Positions 40,573-47,925 of a stretch of 64,000 nt of DNA are shown in pieces. Made by a program: the position numbers and the translations under genes. Origin of the DNA: Actinomycetes bacterium (GTDB lineage Bacteria > Actinomycetota > Acidimicrobiia > Acidimicrobiales > Palsa-688); the NCBI GenBank assembly GCA_021811865.1, contig JAKAQB010000001.1:62001-126000 (forward strand). Reading direction: 5' to 3'. Every line of letters starts with the position of its first letter. Within the stretch, counting starts at the first letter, position 1. The notes beneath the pieces are model-generated. The model had not been told where the DNA came from. It did no database searches and saw nothing but the letters and a program-made list of their open reading frames with translations.

Positions 40573-41445
40573 GTGGCCACCGACCTCGAGCAGGCGCCGC
40601 TGCCAACCGTGTCCGTGCGGGTTGCCGGCGGCACCCACGCGGATGACCTTCGCGCTGTCCGAATCGTCTGGAAGCGCGAGCTGATCAGGTTCTTCCGCAA
40701 CAAGGTGCGGATCGCGACCTCGCTCGTCCAGCCGGTCCTGTTCCTCTTCGTGCTGGGAACCGGGTTGTCGCCGGTCATCTCGACCGGGCACCATGTGGAC
40801 TTCCGCACCTTCATGTTCCCGGGAGTGATGGCCATGGCGGTGCTGTTCACCGCCATCTTCAGCGCCATCTCCATCGTCTGGGACCGGGAGTTCGGGTTTC
40901 TCCGCGAGATGCTCGTCGCCCCGGTGAGCCGCGCCTCCCTGGTGGTCGGCAAGTGCCTCGGGGGGGCGACGGTCGCCACCTTCCAGGGCGTCGTCATCGT
41001 CGTGCTGGCCGGGGCGGTGGGCGTCCCCTACGACCCGGTGATGATCCTCACCTTGATCGGCGAGCTGCTGCTCCTGGCGTTCACCCTGACCGCGTTCGGC
41101 GTCATGGCGGCGGCCAGGATGCAGCAGATCGAGTCGTTCCAGATGGTTATGCAGTTCCTGGTGCTTCCGATGTTCTTCCTGTCGGGCGCGGTGTTCCCGC
41201 TGTCGCACCTGCCTGTCTGGCTGCGCGTGCTCACCCTGGTCGATCCCGTGAGCTATGCCGTCGATCCCATGCGCCGGACGGTGTTCGCCCATCTCCGGCT
41301 GCCAGCAGGCGTCACCCACACCCTCGAGCCTGGGATCACTTGGTTCGGATGGCACCTGCCGGTGCTCCTCGAGCTCGGCATCGTGCTGGCGCTCGGGGTG
41401 GTCATGCTCGTGGTGGCCGTCGGGCAGTTCAGCCGCCCGGAATGA
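40573..41445 (+). CDS. DrrB-type ABC-2 transporter permease
   Basis: 290 residues with six hydrophobic spans. RIVWKRELIRFFRNKVRIATSL precedes span 1, and the ABC2 signature PLSHLPVWLRVLTLVDPVSYAVDPMR lies near the end. This is the membrane half of a daunorubicin-resistance-type exporter; the ATPase partner is at 38041-39027. GTG 40573 is preceded by GACACT and no ribosome binding site, giving a plausible short leader or leaderless transcript. It starts 22 bp after the SDR remnant, which suggests the pair was split by insertion followed by decay. Confidence 0.9.
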   Translation: MATDLEQAPLPTVSVRVAGGTHADDLRAVRIVWKRELIRFFRNKVRIATSLVQPVLFLFVLGTGLSPVISTGHHVDFRTFMFPGVMAMAVLFTAIFSAISIVWDREFGFLREMLVAPVSRASLVVGKCLGGATVATFQGVVIVVLAGAVGVPYDPVMILTLIGELLLLAFTLTAFGVMAAARMQQIESFQMVMQFLVLPMFFLSGAVFPLSHLPVWLRVLTLVDPVSYAVDPMRRTVFAHLRLPAGVTHTLEPGITWFGWHLPVLLELGIVLALGVVMLVVAVGQFSRPE

Positions 41446-41904
41446 CCGGCGGGACAGGGTTCATGGACGCAGGGACGAACGCGTCGAGGCCCGCTCCGGC
41501 GAAGTGCTCTCCGTGGCCCAGCGATGCACGCCCGCGCCCGCCGGCGTGGGGCCGGGACGGTTCCTCGGCCGGTTTGCCGTTGAACCGCGCGCGACCGGGC
41601 GAACTGCGCGCATGCACGGCGTCATCCCGTCGCCGGTGCGCGCGGTCCGTCGTCGTGCGCGCGGTTCCGACCTGAAGGGCGCCTCTCATCCCAGCAGTCG
41701 GCCCACGAACCAGATGAATCGGAAGGGTGGAAGGGGCTCGGCCGCCCGGTGGTGACAGAGCCGGCTGGCGCGGCCGGCCGGAGGGGGCGAGCCGAGCCTG
41801 CCAGGTGGCCCGGAACTGCGAAGGCATGTCGAAGAGAACGCCGCGGCGACGGCGCCACACGCCAGGCATCGGGCGGAGGGGTGTTCGCTGCAATACTCCG
41901 GCCC
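41446..41904 (+). other. 459-bp intergenic region with an inverted repeat
   Basis: No convincing gene on either strand. It contains an 11-bp inverted repeat (GAACCGCGCGC at 41582-41592 and its complement at 41657-41667) around a 64-base loop rich in CGCG, which could form a structured RNA end for the ABC permease transcript. The leaderless promoter of the next gene lies at its right edge. I saw no tRNA-like sequence. Confidence 0.5.
41892..41897 (+). promoter_or_regulatory. -10 element of leaderless promoter for the flavoprotein gene
   Basis: AATACT ends seven bases before GTG 41905; no ribosome binding site is present. Confidence 0.45.
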
Positions 41905-44049
41905 GTGCCGAGGGATCCACGCTATGACATCCTGTTCGAACCCGTCCGCATCGGCCCCGTCCTGGCCAGGAACCGCTTCTTGCAGGTGCCGCACTGCAAC
42001 GGCATGGGTTACCGCGACCCGACGGCGCAGGCTGCCATGCGCAGGGTCAAGGCTGAGGGTGGTTGGGCGGTGGTCTGCACCGAGCAGGTCGAGATCCACC
42101 CCACCTCCGACGTAACGCCATTCATCGAGCTGCGCCTCTGGGATGACGGCGACATCCCGGCCCTCGCCCGGATCGCCGACGCCATCCACGACGGTGGTGC
42201 CCTGGCCGGCATCGAGCTCGCCCACAACGGCCCCAACGCTCCCAACCTGACCAGCCGTGAGCCGCCGTTGGGGCCGAGCGCCTTGCCGGTGCGAACCTGG
42301 GCCAACGACCCGGTCCAGGCACGGGCCATGACCAAGGACGACATCGCCGCCCTCCGCCGGTGGCATCGCGCCGCCGCCCGCCGTGCCCTCGCTGCCGGCT
42401 ACGACCTCGTCTACGTCTACGCCGGTCACGGCCTGTCCGTCGCCCAGCACTTCCTGTCGCCGGCGACCAACACCCGCACCGACGCCTACGGCGGCTCGCT
42501 CGAGAACCGGATGCGGCTGCTGCGCGAGCTGCTCACCGACACCAGAGAGGAGTGCGATGGCCGGGCGGCGGTCGCATGCCGGCTCACCGTCGACGAGTTG
42601 GTCGGCGCCGGCGGGCTACGGCGCGAGGAGGTCGAGCAGGTCCTCGTCGCCCTCGATCCTCTGCCGGACCTCTGGGACCTGGTGCTCGGGACCTGGGAGC
42701 TGGACTCCTGCACATCCCGCTTCGGGCCGGAGGCGGGCGAGGAGCCCTTTGTTGCCGGCTTGCGGCGGCTGGTCACCAAGCCGGTCGTCGGCGTCGGGCG
42801 TTTCACGTCGCCCGACACGATGGTGCGCCAGATCCGCGAGGGCGTGCTCGATCTCATCGGTGCGGCGCGGCCGTCGATCGCCGACCCGTGGCTGCCGAGG
42901 AAGATCGAGGAGGGCCGGGTCGACGACATCCGGGAGTGCATCGGCTGCAACATCTGCGTCTCGGGTGACATGACGATGTCGACGGTGCGCTGCACGCAGA
43001 ACCCGTCGATGGGGGAGGAGTGGCGGCGCGGGTGGCACCCCGAACGCATCCGCCCCCGCGCCTGCCCCGACCCCATCCTCGTGGTCGGCGCCGGTCCAGC
43101 CGGCCTGGAAGCGGCCCGGGCGCTCGGCCAGCGGGGCTACCCGGTCGTGGTCGTCGAGGCGAGCCGGACCCTCGGAGGTCGGGTCGCCAAGGAGTCCGGC
43201 CTCCCGGGCCTGGCGGCGTGGCGGCGTGTCGTGGACTGGCGGACCGGCCAGCTCGACAAGCTCGAGGCGGTGGAGGTCTACCGGGAGAGCCCGACGACCG
43301 CCGAGGAGGCGCTCGGCTACGGGTTCGCGCGGATCGTGGTCGCGACCGGCGCCCGCTGGCGGGCGGACGGCGTCGGCCGCTGGCACACGGCACCGATCCC
43401 CATCGACCCCGACGCCGCCGTGCTCACCCCCGACGACCTGTGGTCGGCTGCCCCGGCGTTGCCGCCCGGTGCCCGGGTGCTCCTCTACGACGACGACCAC
43501 TACTACCTCGGGGGTGTCCTCGCCGAGTCGCTGGTCGCCGGAGGCTACGACGTCCGCCTGGTCACGCCGGCGTCGGTGGTGTCCTCCTGGACCGCCAACA
43601 CCCTCGAGCTCGAGCGCGTCAACCGCCGCGTGCGGGAACTGGGTGTGACCGTCGACACCGACCGGGCGCTCGCCGCGGTGGGACCGGGCGAGGCGACCAC
43701 CATCTGCACCTGGACGGGGCGGTCGGCCACCGTCGCCGCCGACATCGTGGTGCTGGTGACCGCCCGCCTGCCGGTGGACGACCTGCACACCGAGCTCCTC
43801 CGCCGGCGCGCGGATTGGGACCGCGCCGACCTGCGCTCGGTGACCTGTGTCGGCGACGCCCTGGCGCCGGGGACGATCGCTGCGGCCGTGTGGTCGGGGC
43901 GGCGCTACGCCGAGGATCTCGACGGGCCAGCCGGCGGGCTCGGTGACGGACCGGACGGCGGGCAGGCAGCCGACCCGGCCGCCTACCGGCGGGAGTACAC
44001 GGCGCTGGCGCCCTGGCCGCCCGAACCCAGTGGGGTGACCGACGAGTGA
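41905..44049 (+). CDS. Trimethylamine-dehydrogenase-like iron-sulfur flavoprotein
   Basis: 714 residues with the TMADH layout: Old Yellow Enzyme barrel (DPRYDILFEPVRIG start), then a ferredoxin-like cluster and two dinucleotide-binding domains (VVGAGPAGLEAARAL). Cys31 in VPHCNGMG aligns with the cysteine that binds FMN covalently in TMADH. Cys345, 348, 351 and 363 (CIGCNIC...CTQN) fit the [4Fe-4S] ligands. The amine-binding aromatic bowl is not kept: Tyr60 of TMADH is Gln61 here, Ser74 is Glu75 and Trp105 is Ala106. A different amine or N-methyl compound is therefore likely. A formaldehyde-handling gene pair lies 2 kb downstream. Confidence 0.88.
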   Translation: MPRDPRYDILFEPVRIGPVLARNRFLQVPHCNGMGYRDPTAQAAMRRVKAEGGWAVVCTEQVEIHPTSDVTPFIELRLWDDGDIPALARIADAIHDGGALAGIELAHNGPNAPNLTSREPPLGPSALPVRTWANDPVQARAMTKDDIAALRRWHRAAARRALAAGYDLVYVYAGHGLSVAQHFLSPATNTRTDAYGGSLENRMRLLRELLTDTREECDGRAAVACRLTVDELVGAGGLRREEVEQVLVALDPLPDLWDLVLGTWELDSCTSRFGPEAGEEPFVAGLRRLVTKPVVGVGRFTSPDTMVRQIREGVLDLIGAARPSIADPWLPRKIEEGRVDDIRECIGCNICVSGDMTMSTVRCTQNPSMGEEWRRGWHPERIRPRACPDPILVVGAGPAGLEAARALGQRGYPVVVVEASRTLGGRVAKESGLPGLAAWRRVVDWRTGQLDKLEAVEVYRESPTTAEEALGYGFARIVVATGARWRADGVGRWHTAPIPIDPDAAVLTPDDLWSAAPALPPGARVLLYDDDHYYLGGVLAESLVAGGYDVRLVTPASVVSSWTANTLELERVNRRVRELGVTVDTDRALAAVGPGEATTICTWTGRSATVAADIVVLVTARLPVDDLHTELLRRRADWDRADLRSVTCVGDALAPGTIAAAVWSGRRYAEDLDGPAGGLGDGPDGGQAADPAAYRREYTALAPWPPEPSGVTDE

Positions 44050-44085
44050 CGCACGCCGTACCTGCCGCCGAACCCCCGTCCACCC

Positions 44086-44169
44086 TGGCCGGCGCTGCAC
44101 GTCTCGCAGTCGGCCGTCTCGACGGCCACTGCCAGCCGGGAGCGTCAACTGGTCGTGCAACTGCTGGTG
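44086..44169 (+). pseudogene. Remnant of a LysR-family helix-turn-helix
   Basis: The frame through 44095 reads LHVSQSAVSTATASRERQLV and then VQLLV, matching the LysR recognition helix region ('alHvSQsavS..i..LErqLGvqLl'). It has no start codon or effector domain and runs into the tandem repeat that follows. It is short, about 27 residues, so the call is tentative. Confidence 0.5.
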
Positions 44170-44207
44170 CGGATAACTGTTGGTGCGGATAACTGTTGGT
44201 GCGGATA
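44166..44207 (+). repeat. 16-bp tandem repeat (2.6 copies)
   Basis: GGTGCGGATAACTGTT occurs at 44166-44181 and 44182-44197, with a 10-bp partial copy to 44207. It is less GC-rich than its surroundings and joins the LysR remnant to the next reading frame. Confidence 0.85.
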
Positions 44208-44213
44208 CACGAC

Positions 44214-44525
44214 ATGGCCCACGAGGCCCGCTTCGCCCCGCTCCTCACCTACGAGGACAACGGCGAGCCCAACGCCGTCACCCAGAAGCCCCCGCTCTCG
44301 GCCGAGGACTGGAACGCCAAGCGGGTGGCCGTCGACACCGTCCTCGACGAGGTGAAGGGCGTCGCCACCCGCGTGGGTGACGAGACCGTCGGCGAGATGT
44401 GGTCGTCTTCGACGGCGTGGAGATTTCTCTGGGCCGGCGGTACGGGGCGGTTCTGCTGGAGTCAGCATGAACTGGTACAAACCGGTCTGGATCAGAGGGT
44501 ATCTACCGGGCGGCGGGAACTGTGA
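44214..44525 (+). CDS. Unrecognised short reading frame, possibly a gene fragment
   Basis: ATG 44214 opens MAHEARFAPLLTYEDNGEPN followed by an acidic helical stretch (AEDWNAKRVAVDTVLDEVKG). This part has natural composition and may be genuine coding sequence. From about residue 73 it enters the hairpin repeat element, where composition changes, and it stops inside the hairpin. I do not recognise a family. It could be the front of a gene whose end was replaced by the repeat. Confidence 0.3.
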   Translation: MAHEARFAPLLTYEDNGEPNAVTQKPPLSAEDWNAKRVAVDTVLDEVKGVATRVGDETVGEMWSSSTAWRFLWAGGTGRFCWSQHELVQTGLDQRVSTGRREL

Positions 44526-44570
44526 GTGAAAAGTACACAGGGTGTGTCGTTTTCACTCACAGTTCGCCGC
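44431..44570 (+). repeat. Hairpin repeat element, copy 1
   Basis: About 140 bp shared with 47671-47820 in the same orientation. It begins GGGCCGGCGGT, contains GGAGTCAGCAT and GGGTATCTACCG, and ends in a 15-bp perfect inverted repeat (44518-44532 against 44550-44564) around a 17-base loop that itself can pair (ACAC with GTGT). T-runs on both strands mean it could also end transcription in either direction. It abuts the start of the DUF1028 pseudogene. No transposase is nearby. Confidence 0.8.
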
Positions 44571-44575
44571 CGCCG

Positions 44576-45199
44576 GTTACCTTCTCGCTGACGGGGCGGT
44601 GTGTCCGGACGGGTCGCTTGGGTGTCGCCATCTCCACCTCGAACGTCGCCGTGGCGTCGCGCTGCGCGTACGTGCACGCCGGCTGCGGGCGGCTTGCTCC
44701 CAGAAGGTCACCGACCCCCGCCTCGGCCCGGCGCTGCCCAATGCCCTGGCCACTGGTGCCGACGGCCCTGCAGCAGTGGCTTCGGTCGGCGCCAGCTCGC
44801 CGCCATCGGCCAGGCCGGACCGCGGGCGCGTACAGCGGAGCACGGACGTTCGGGGCCCACACGGCGTCGCTTTCGGCGAAGATGTCGTCGTGGCCGGGAA
44901 CCTGCTGGCGTTGCCCGAGGTAGTCGACGCGGGGCGGGACGCCTTCGGCGACGACCCTTCGGCGCCGCCTTGGAAGCCGGCGGCGAAGAGGGTCGGTGCG
45001 CTCCGCCGGCCTGGCCGTCGCTGACCGTGTCCCCTGGCCGGTCGTCGACTTCCGCGTGGACTGGTCCGGCGGCGATCCAATCGCCGAGCTGTCCGCCCTC
45101 TACGAGCGCTGGTCCCCACGGGAGGATGCCTACGTGCTGAGCGCCCTCGACGCCGGCCGGGCAGCCGGGCTACGGCGTGCCGGCGACGACCGCCTGTAG
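44576..45199 (+). pseudogene. DUF1028 (Ntn-hydrolase-like) pseudogene
   Basis: Segments of one DUF1028 protein lie in order in three frames. VTFSLTGRCVRTGRLGVAIS then STSNVAVASRCAYVHAGCG (from 44576) is the N-terminal Ntn-like region. TDPRLGPALPNALATGADGP and HGVAFGEDVVVAGNLLALPE (about 44710-44920) are the middle. SAGLAVADRVPWPVVDFRVD and the C-terminal helix end at TAG 45199. At least two frameshifts and a deletion in the central part are needed to join them. The repeat element sits at its 5' end, where the start codon should be. Confidence 0.8.
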
Positions 45200-45411
45200 T
45201 GGAGCGCCCGTGTCCGCCCCGCCGAGCTGGATGAGGGTCGCCGGCCAGCGTCTCGACCTGCTCGCCCAGTCCGCCCGGCTCGGCTTCGTCCCGACCGGCG
45301 AGACCACCGCCCTGGCCGTACGGAGACGACCGCTTCGGGCGGCCCCGCCCCGACGACCTGGCGTTCGTCGTACTCGCCCGACCGCTCTGCCCGCCGGGGC
45401 ATGATGAGGGC
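45200..45411 (+). other. 212-bp region with no recognised gene
   Basis: Short frames only. A plus-strand stretch reading YGDDRFGRPRPDDLAFVVLA near 45320-45380 has protein-like composition and may be another fragment, but I cannot name it. The region continues the decayed zone that begins at 44050. Confidence 0.3.
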
Positions 45412-45981
45412 GTGAACGACACGCCGGTGCCCACGGTCCACGACCTCAGGGTCACGCTGCTCGACGTCAGCCCCCCGGTCTGGCGCCGCCTGAGGGTGCC
45501 GAGCACCGTGACCCTATCGGCGTTGCACGGAATCCTGCAGGTGGCCTTCGGATGGCAGGACTGCCATTTGCACGAGTGGCGCGCCGGCGAGCGGACGTTC
45601 GGGCCGCCGGAGGAGGAGAGCTGGGGGGACCAGCTCGAGGACGAGTCCGCCGCCGTCCTCGGCGAGGTGGCCGGCGCTGACTGCGTGCTCCACTACGACT
45701 ACGACTTTGGCGACGGGTGGGAGCACATCGTCGAGGTCCTCGCCGTCGCCCCCTACGACGCTTCGCAGCCGCCCCTCGCCATGCTCGACGGGGCCCGGGC
45801 GGCGCCGCCCGAGGACAGCGGCGGGCCGATCGGTTACGAGCACCTACTCGATGTCCTCGCCGACGAGGACGACCCGGAGCACGACGACATGCTCGAGTGG
45901 GTGGGCGACGCCTTCGACCCTGAGGAGCTCGACCGGGCCGGAGTAAACCGGCGGCTCGAAAGCCTCTGGCGCCCGCACTAG
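45412..45981 (+). CDS. Plasmid pRiA4b ORF-3-like protein
   Basis: 189 residues with the family pattern: VTLLDVSPPVWRRLRVPSTV, LHGILQVAFGWQDCHLHEW and the acidic YDFGDGWEHIVEVL core, ending in the DMLEWVGDAFDPEELD segment. The family is found on plasmids, as a passenger in IS1096-type elements and on chromosomes; its biochemical function is not established. GTG 45412 follows CATGAT by six bases, and GAGGG in between could also act as a weak ribosome binding site. It lies next to a region of decayed genes, consistent with an old mobile segment, though no transposase remains. Confidence 0.88.
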   Translation: MNDTPVPTVHDLRVTLLDVSPPVWRRLRVPSTVTLSALHGILQVAFGWQDCHLHEWRAGERTFGPPEEESWGDQLEDESAAVLGEVAGADCVLHYDYDFGDGWEHIVEVLAVAPYDASQPPLAMLDGARAAPPEDSGGPIGYEHLLDVLADEDDPEHDDMLEWVGDAFDPEELDRAGVNRRLESLWRPH

Positions 45982-46007
45982 CCTGACGCCGGCCGAGGGG
46001 GGACGGG

Positions 46008-47111
46008 TTGCGCGCTGCGGTGTTGTTCGGGGAGGAGCAGGAGCTCGAGGTCGTCGACGTCGAGCTCGCCGGCCCCGGCCCGGGGGAGGTCCGCGTCCGC
46101 CTCGGGGCGACCGGCCTGTGTGCCAGCGACTGGCACACCATGACCGGCGCCATCCCGTCGCCCACCCCCGCCGTGCTCGGCCACGAGGGGGCCGGCGTGG
46201 TGGAGGCGGTGGGGGAGGGTGTGAGCCGTGTGGCCGCCGGCGACCACGTCGTGCTGTCGTGGGTTCCCAACTGCGGCTACTGCCGCTACTGCGAGGGGGG
46301 CCGGCCCAACCTGTGCTCCAAGGCGATGCCGGCGCTGCTCGCCGGCACGCTCGTCTCCGGTGCCCGCCGGCTCTCCTACAACGGGGAGCCCCTCTACCAC
46401 TACTCGTTCCTGTCGACCTTCGCCGAGGAAACCGTCGTCGACGAGGCGGCGTGCGTGAAGATCCGCGACGACGTCCCGCTTCCTGTCGCCGCCCTCGTCG
46501 GCTGCGCGGCGACGACCGGCTACGGTGCTGCCGTCCTGCGCGGCAGGGTCGGTCCCGGCGACACGGTGGTCGTCATCGGTGCCGGCGGTGTCGGCCTCAG
46601 CGCGGTGATGGGGGCTGCCCTCGCCGGCGCCCGTCACGTGGTCGCCGTCGACCCTCAGGCCACCAAGCGCGAATGGGCGCTCGACGTCGGAGCGACCCAC
46701 GCGGTCGACCCCAGCACCGGGGACGTCGACGCCCTGGTCCGCTCGCTCACCGACGGGGACGGTGCCGACGTCGCCATCGAGTCCGCCGGCCGCCCCGAGC
46801 TGGTGACCGAGGCCTTCGAGCTCACCTGTCGCGGCGGCACGATCGTCTGCGTGGGGATACCCAAGGCGGGCTCGCCGGTGAGCTTCCCCGGTCCCGACCT
46901 CGTGCGCCACGAGAAGGTTGTGACCGGCAGCCTCTACGGGTCATGCCAGATGCACGTGGACATGCCCCGCATCCTCGACCTCTACGCCGAGGGCCGGATG
47001 CCCCTCGACAAGCTCGTCACCAAGAGCTACACCCTCGACGACATCAACGTCGGCTTCGAGGACATGCTCGCCGGGCGCCTCGCCCGCGGGGTCGTCCTCC
47101 TCGCCGGCTGA
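46008..47111 (+). CDS. Zinc-dependent medium-chain alcohol dehydrogenase
   Basis: 367 residues. Catalytic zinc ligands are Cys38 (GLCASDWH), His59-Glu60 (GHEG) and a cysteine near 169 (VGCAATTG). The structural zinc site is complete: Cys89, 92, 95 and 103 (CGYCRYCEGGRPNLC). The NAD-binding loop is VIGAGGVGLSAV. It resembles actinobacterial NAD-dependent alcohol and mycothiol-dependent formaldehyde dehydrogenases. TTG 46008 has a GGGGGG stretch upstream, an unusual start choice but the one that fits the family. Twenty bases separate it from the Fae homologue, so the pair probably works on the same C1 or alcohol substrate. Confidence 0.88.
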   Translation: MRAAVLFGEEQELEVVDVELAGPGPGEVRVRLGATGLCASDWHTMTGAIPSPTPAVLGHEGAGVVEAVGEGVSRVAAGDHVVLSWVPNCGYCRYCEGGRPNLCSKAMPALLAGTLVSGARRLSYNGEPLYHYSFLSTFAEETVVDEAACVKIRDDVPLPVAALVGCAATTGYGAAVLRGRVGPGDTVVVIGAGGVGLSAVMGAALAGARHVVAVDPQATKREWALDVGATHAVDPSTGDVDALVRSLTDGDGADVAIESAGRPELVTEAFELTCRGGTIVCVGIPKAGSPVSFPGPDLVRHEKVVTGSLYGSCQMHVDMPRILDLYAEGRMPLDKLVTKSYTLDDINVGFEDMLAGRLARGVVLLAG

Positions 47112-47131
47112 CCCGGCCCGGAGGCGGACCC

Positions 47132-47665
47132 ATGGACCTGCACGTCCACACCGACATAGATGGCCGCATCGCTCAGGGCTGGGGCGGCGCCGAGCCCAAC
47201 GGGGTGCACGTCAACGTCATCCTCGCCCGGCGGGGCAGCCCCACGGCGGCGGCGATGATCACCGCCTTCGCCTCCCCCTCGCCGGGGTTCTGCCCGATTG
47301 GCGTGCCGGTCGGCCCTGACCAGCCTTCCTACGAAACCGTCCAGCCCCCCGTCATCCTGCTCAACAAGGTGCCGGTCGACGGCTTCGCCGAGACGCTCGT
47401 GTTCGGGGCGGCGACCGTCGGGACCGCCCAGGGCGTCCTCGACGCCGTGGCCGAGAGCCTGCTCGAGCCGGACCAGGAAACGGTCGTGTTCGTGTCCCTG
47501 TGGGTCGACCCCGCCGCCGGCGACGAGACCGCCGTCAGGCGGGCGGCCCGGGCCGCCGTGCGGGCCGGTGTCCGCGAAGCGGTGTGCGGCCGGGACCGGA
47601 CGGAGATCCAGCATATGATCGACAACCGCGACAGCCTGACGCATCCGTCTTACGGCGGGCGGTAG
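47132..47665 (+). CDS. Formaldehyde-activating enzyme (Fae) family protein
   Basis: 177 residues. GGAGG lies seven bases before ATG 47132. The core reads GVHVNVILARRGSPTAAAMI, PPVILLNKVPVDGFAETLVF, GTAQGVLDAVAESLL and VFVSLWVDPAAGDETAV, the order found in Fae, which condenses formaldehyde with tetrahydromethanopterin. His26 aligns with the catalytic histidine of Methylorubrum Fae. An 18-residue N-terminal extension and a C-terminal tail are extra. Stand-alone Fae relatives outside methylotrophs may use another C1 carrier, so the acceptor is open. It is co-transcribed with the upstream alcohol dehydrogenase. Confidence 0.82.
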   Translation: MDLHVHTDIDGRIAQGWGGAEPNGVHVNVILARRGSPTAAAMITAFASPSPGFCPIGVPVGPDQPSYETVQPPVILLNKVPVDGFAETLVFGAATVGTAQGVLDAVAESLLEPDQETVVFVSLWVDPAAGDETAVRRAARAAVRAGVREAVCGRDRTEIQHMIDNRDSLTHPSYGGR

Positions 47666-47670
47666 GGGGC

Positions 47671-47820
47671 GGGCCGGCGGTGCGGGGGCGGTGCTGCCGG
47701 AGTCAGCATAAACCGGCATATGAACCGGTCTTCGGTCTGAACCGGGGGGTATCTACCGGACGGCGGCGAACTGTGAGTGAAAAGTACACAGGGTGTGTCG
47801 TTTTCACTCACACTTCGCCG
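47671..47820 (+). repeat. Hairpin repeat element, copy 2
   Basis: About 150 bp matching copy 1 at 44431-44570, with the same 15-bp arms at 47769-47783 and 47801-47815 (one mismatch) and an identical 17-base loop. It lies just after the fae homologue, in the same direction, and could act as its terminator. Confidence 0.8.
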
Positions 47821-47925
47821 CAGCCCGCCCCCAGCCGCCCCCAGCAGCCCCCAGCAGCCCGCAGCAGCCCGCAGCCCCGCCGGCCGCCCCCAGCAGCAGC
47901 CCGCAGCCCCCCGCCCCAGCAGCTC
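47821..47925 (+). repeat. CCCAGCAG-type low-complexity tract
   Basis: About 105 bp of repeated CCCCCAGCAG and CCCGCAG units between the hairpin element and the stop of the MFS gene. The minus strand has many runs of three or more G and could form quadruplexes. No gene. Confidence 0.7.

Noticed and set aside
41446..41904. Structured RNA (RNase P RNA, tmRNA or tRNA) in the 459-bp gap
   Set aside because: I could not find the conserved ends or the GTTCGA-type T-loop sequence; only an 11-bp inverted repeat is present.
45412..45981. Active IS1096-type element around the pRiA4b ORF-3 gene
   Set aside because: No transposase frame or terminal inverted repeats were found on either side; the family also occurs alone on chromosomes.
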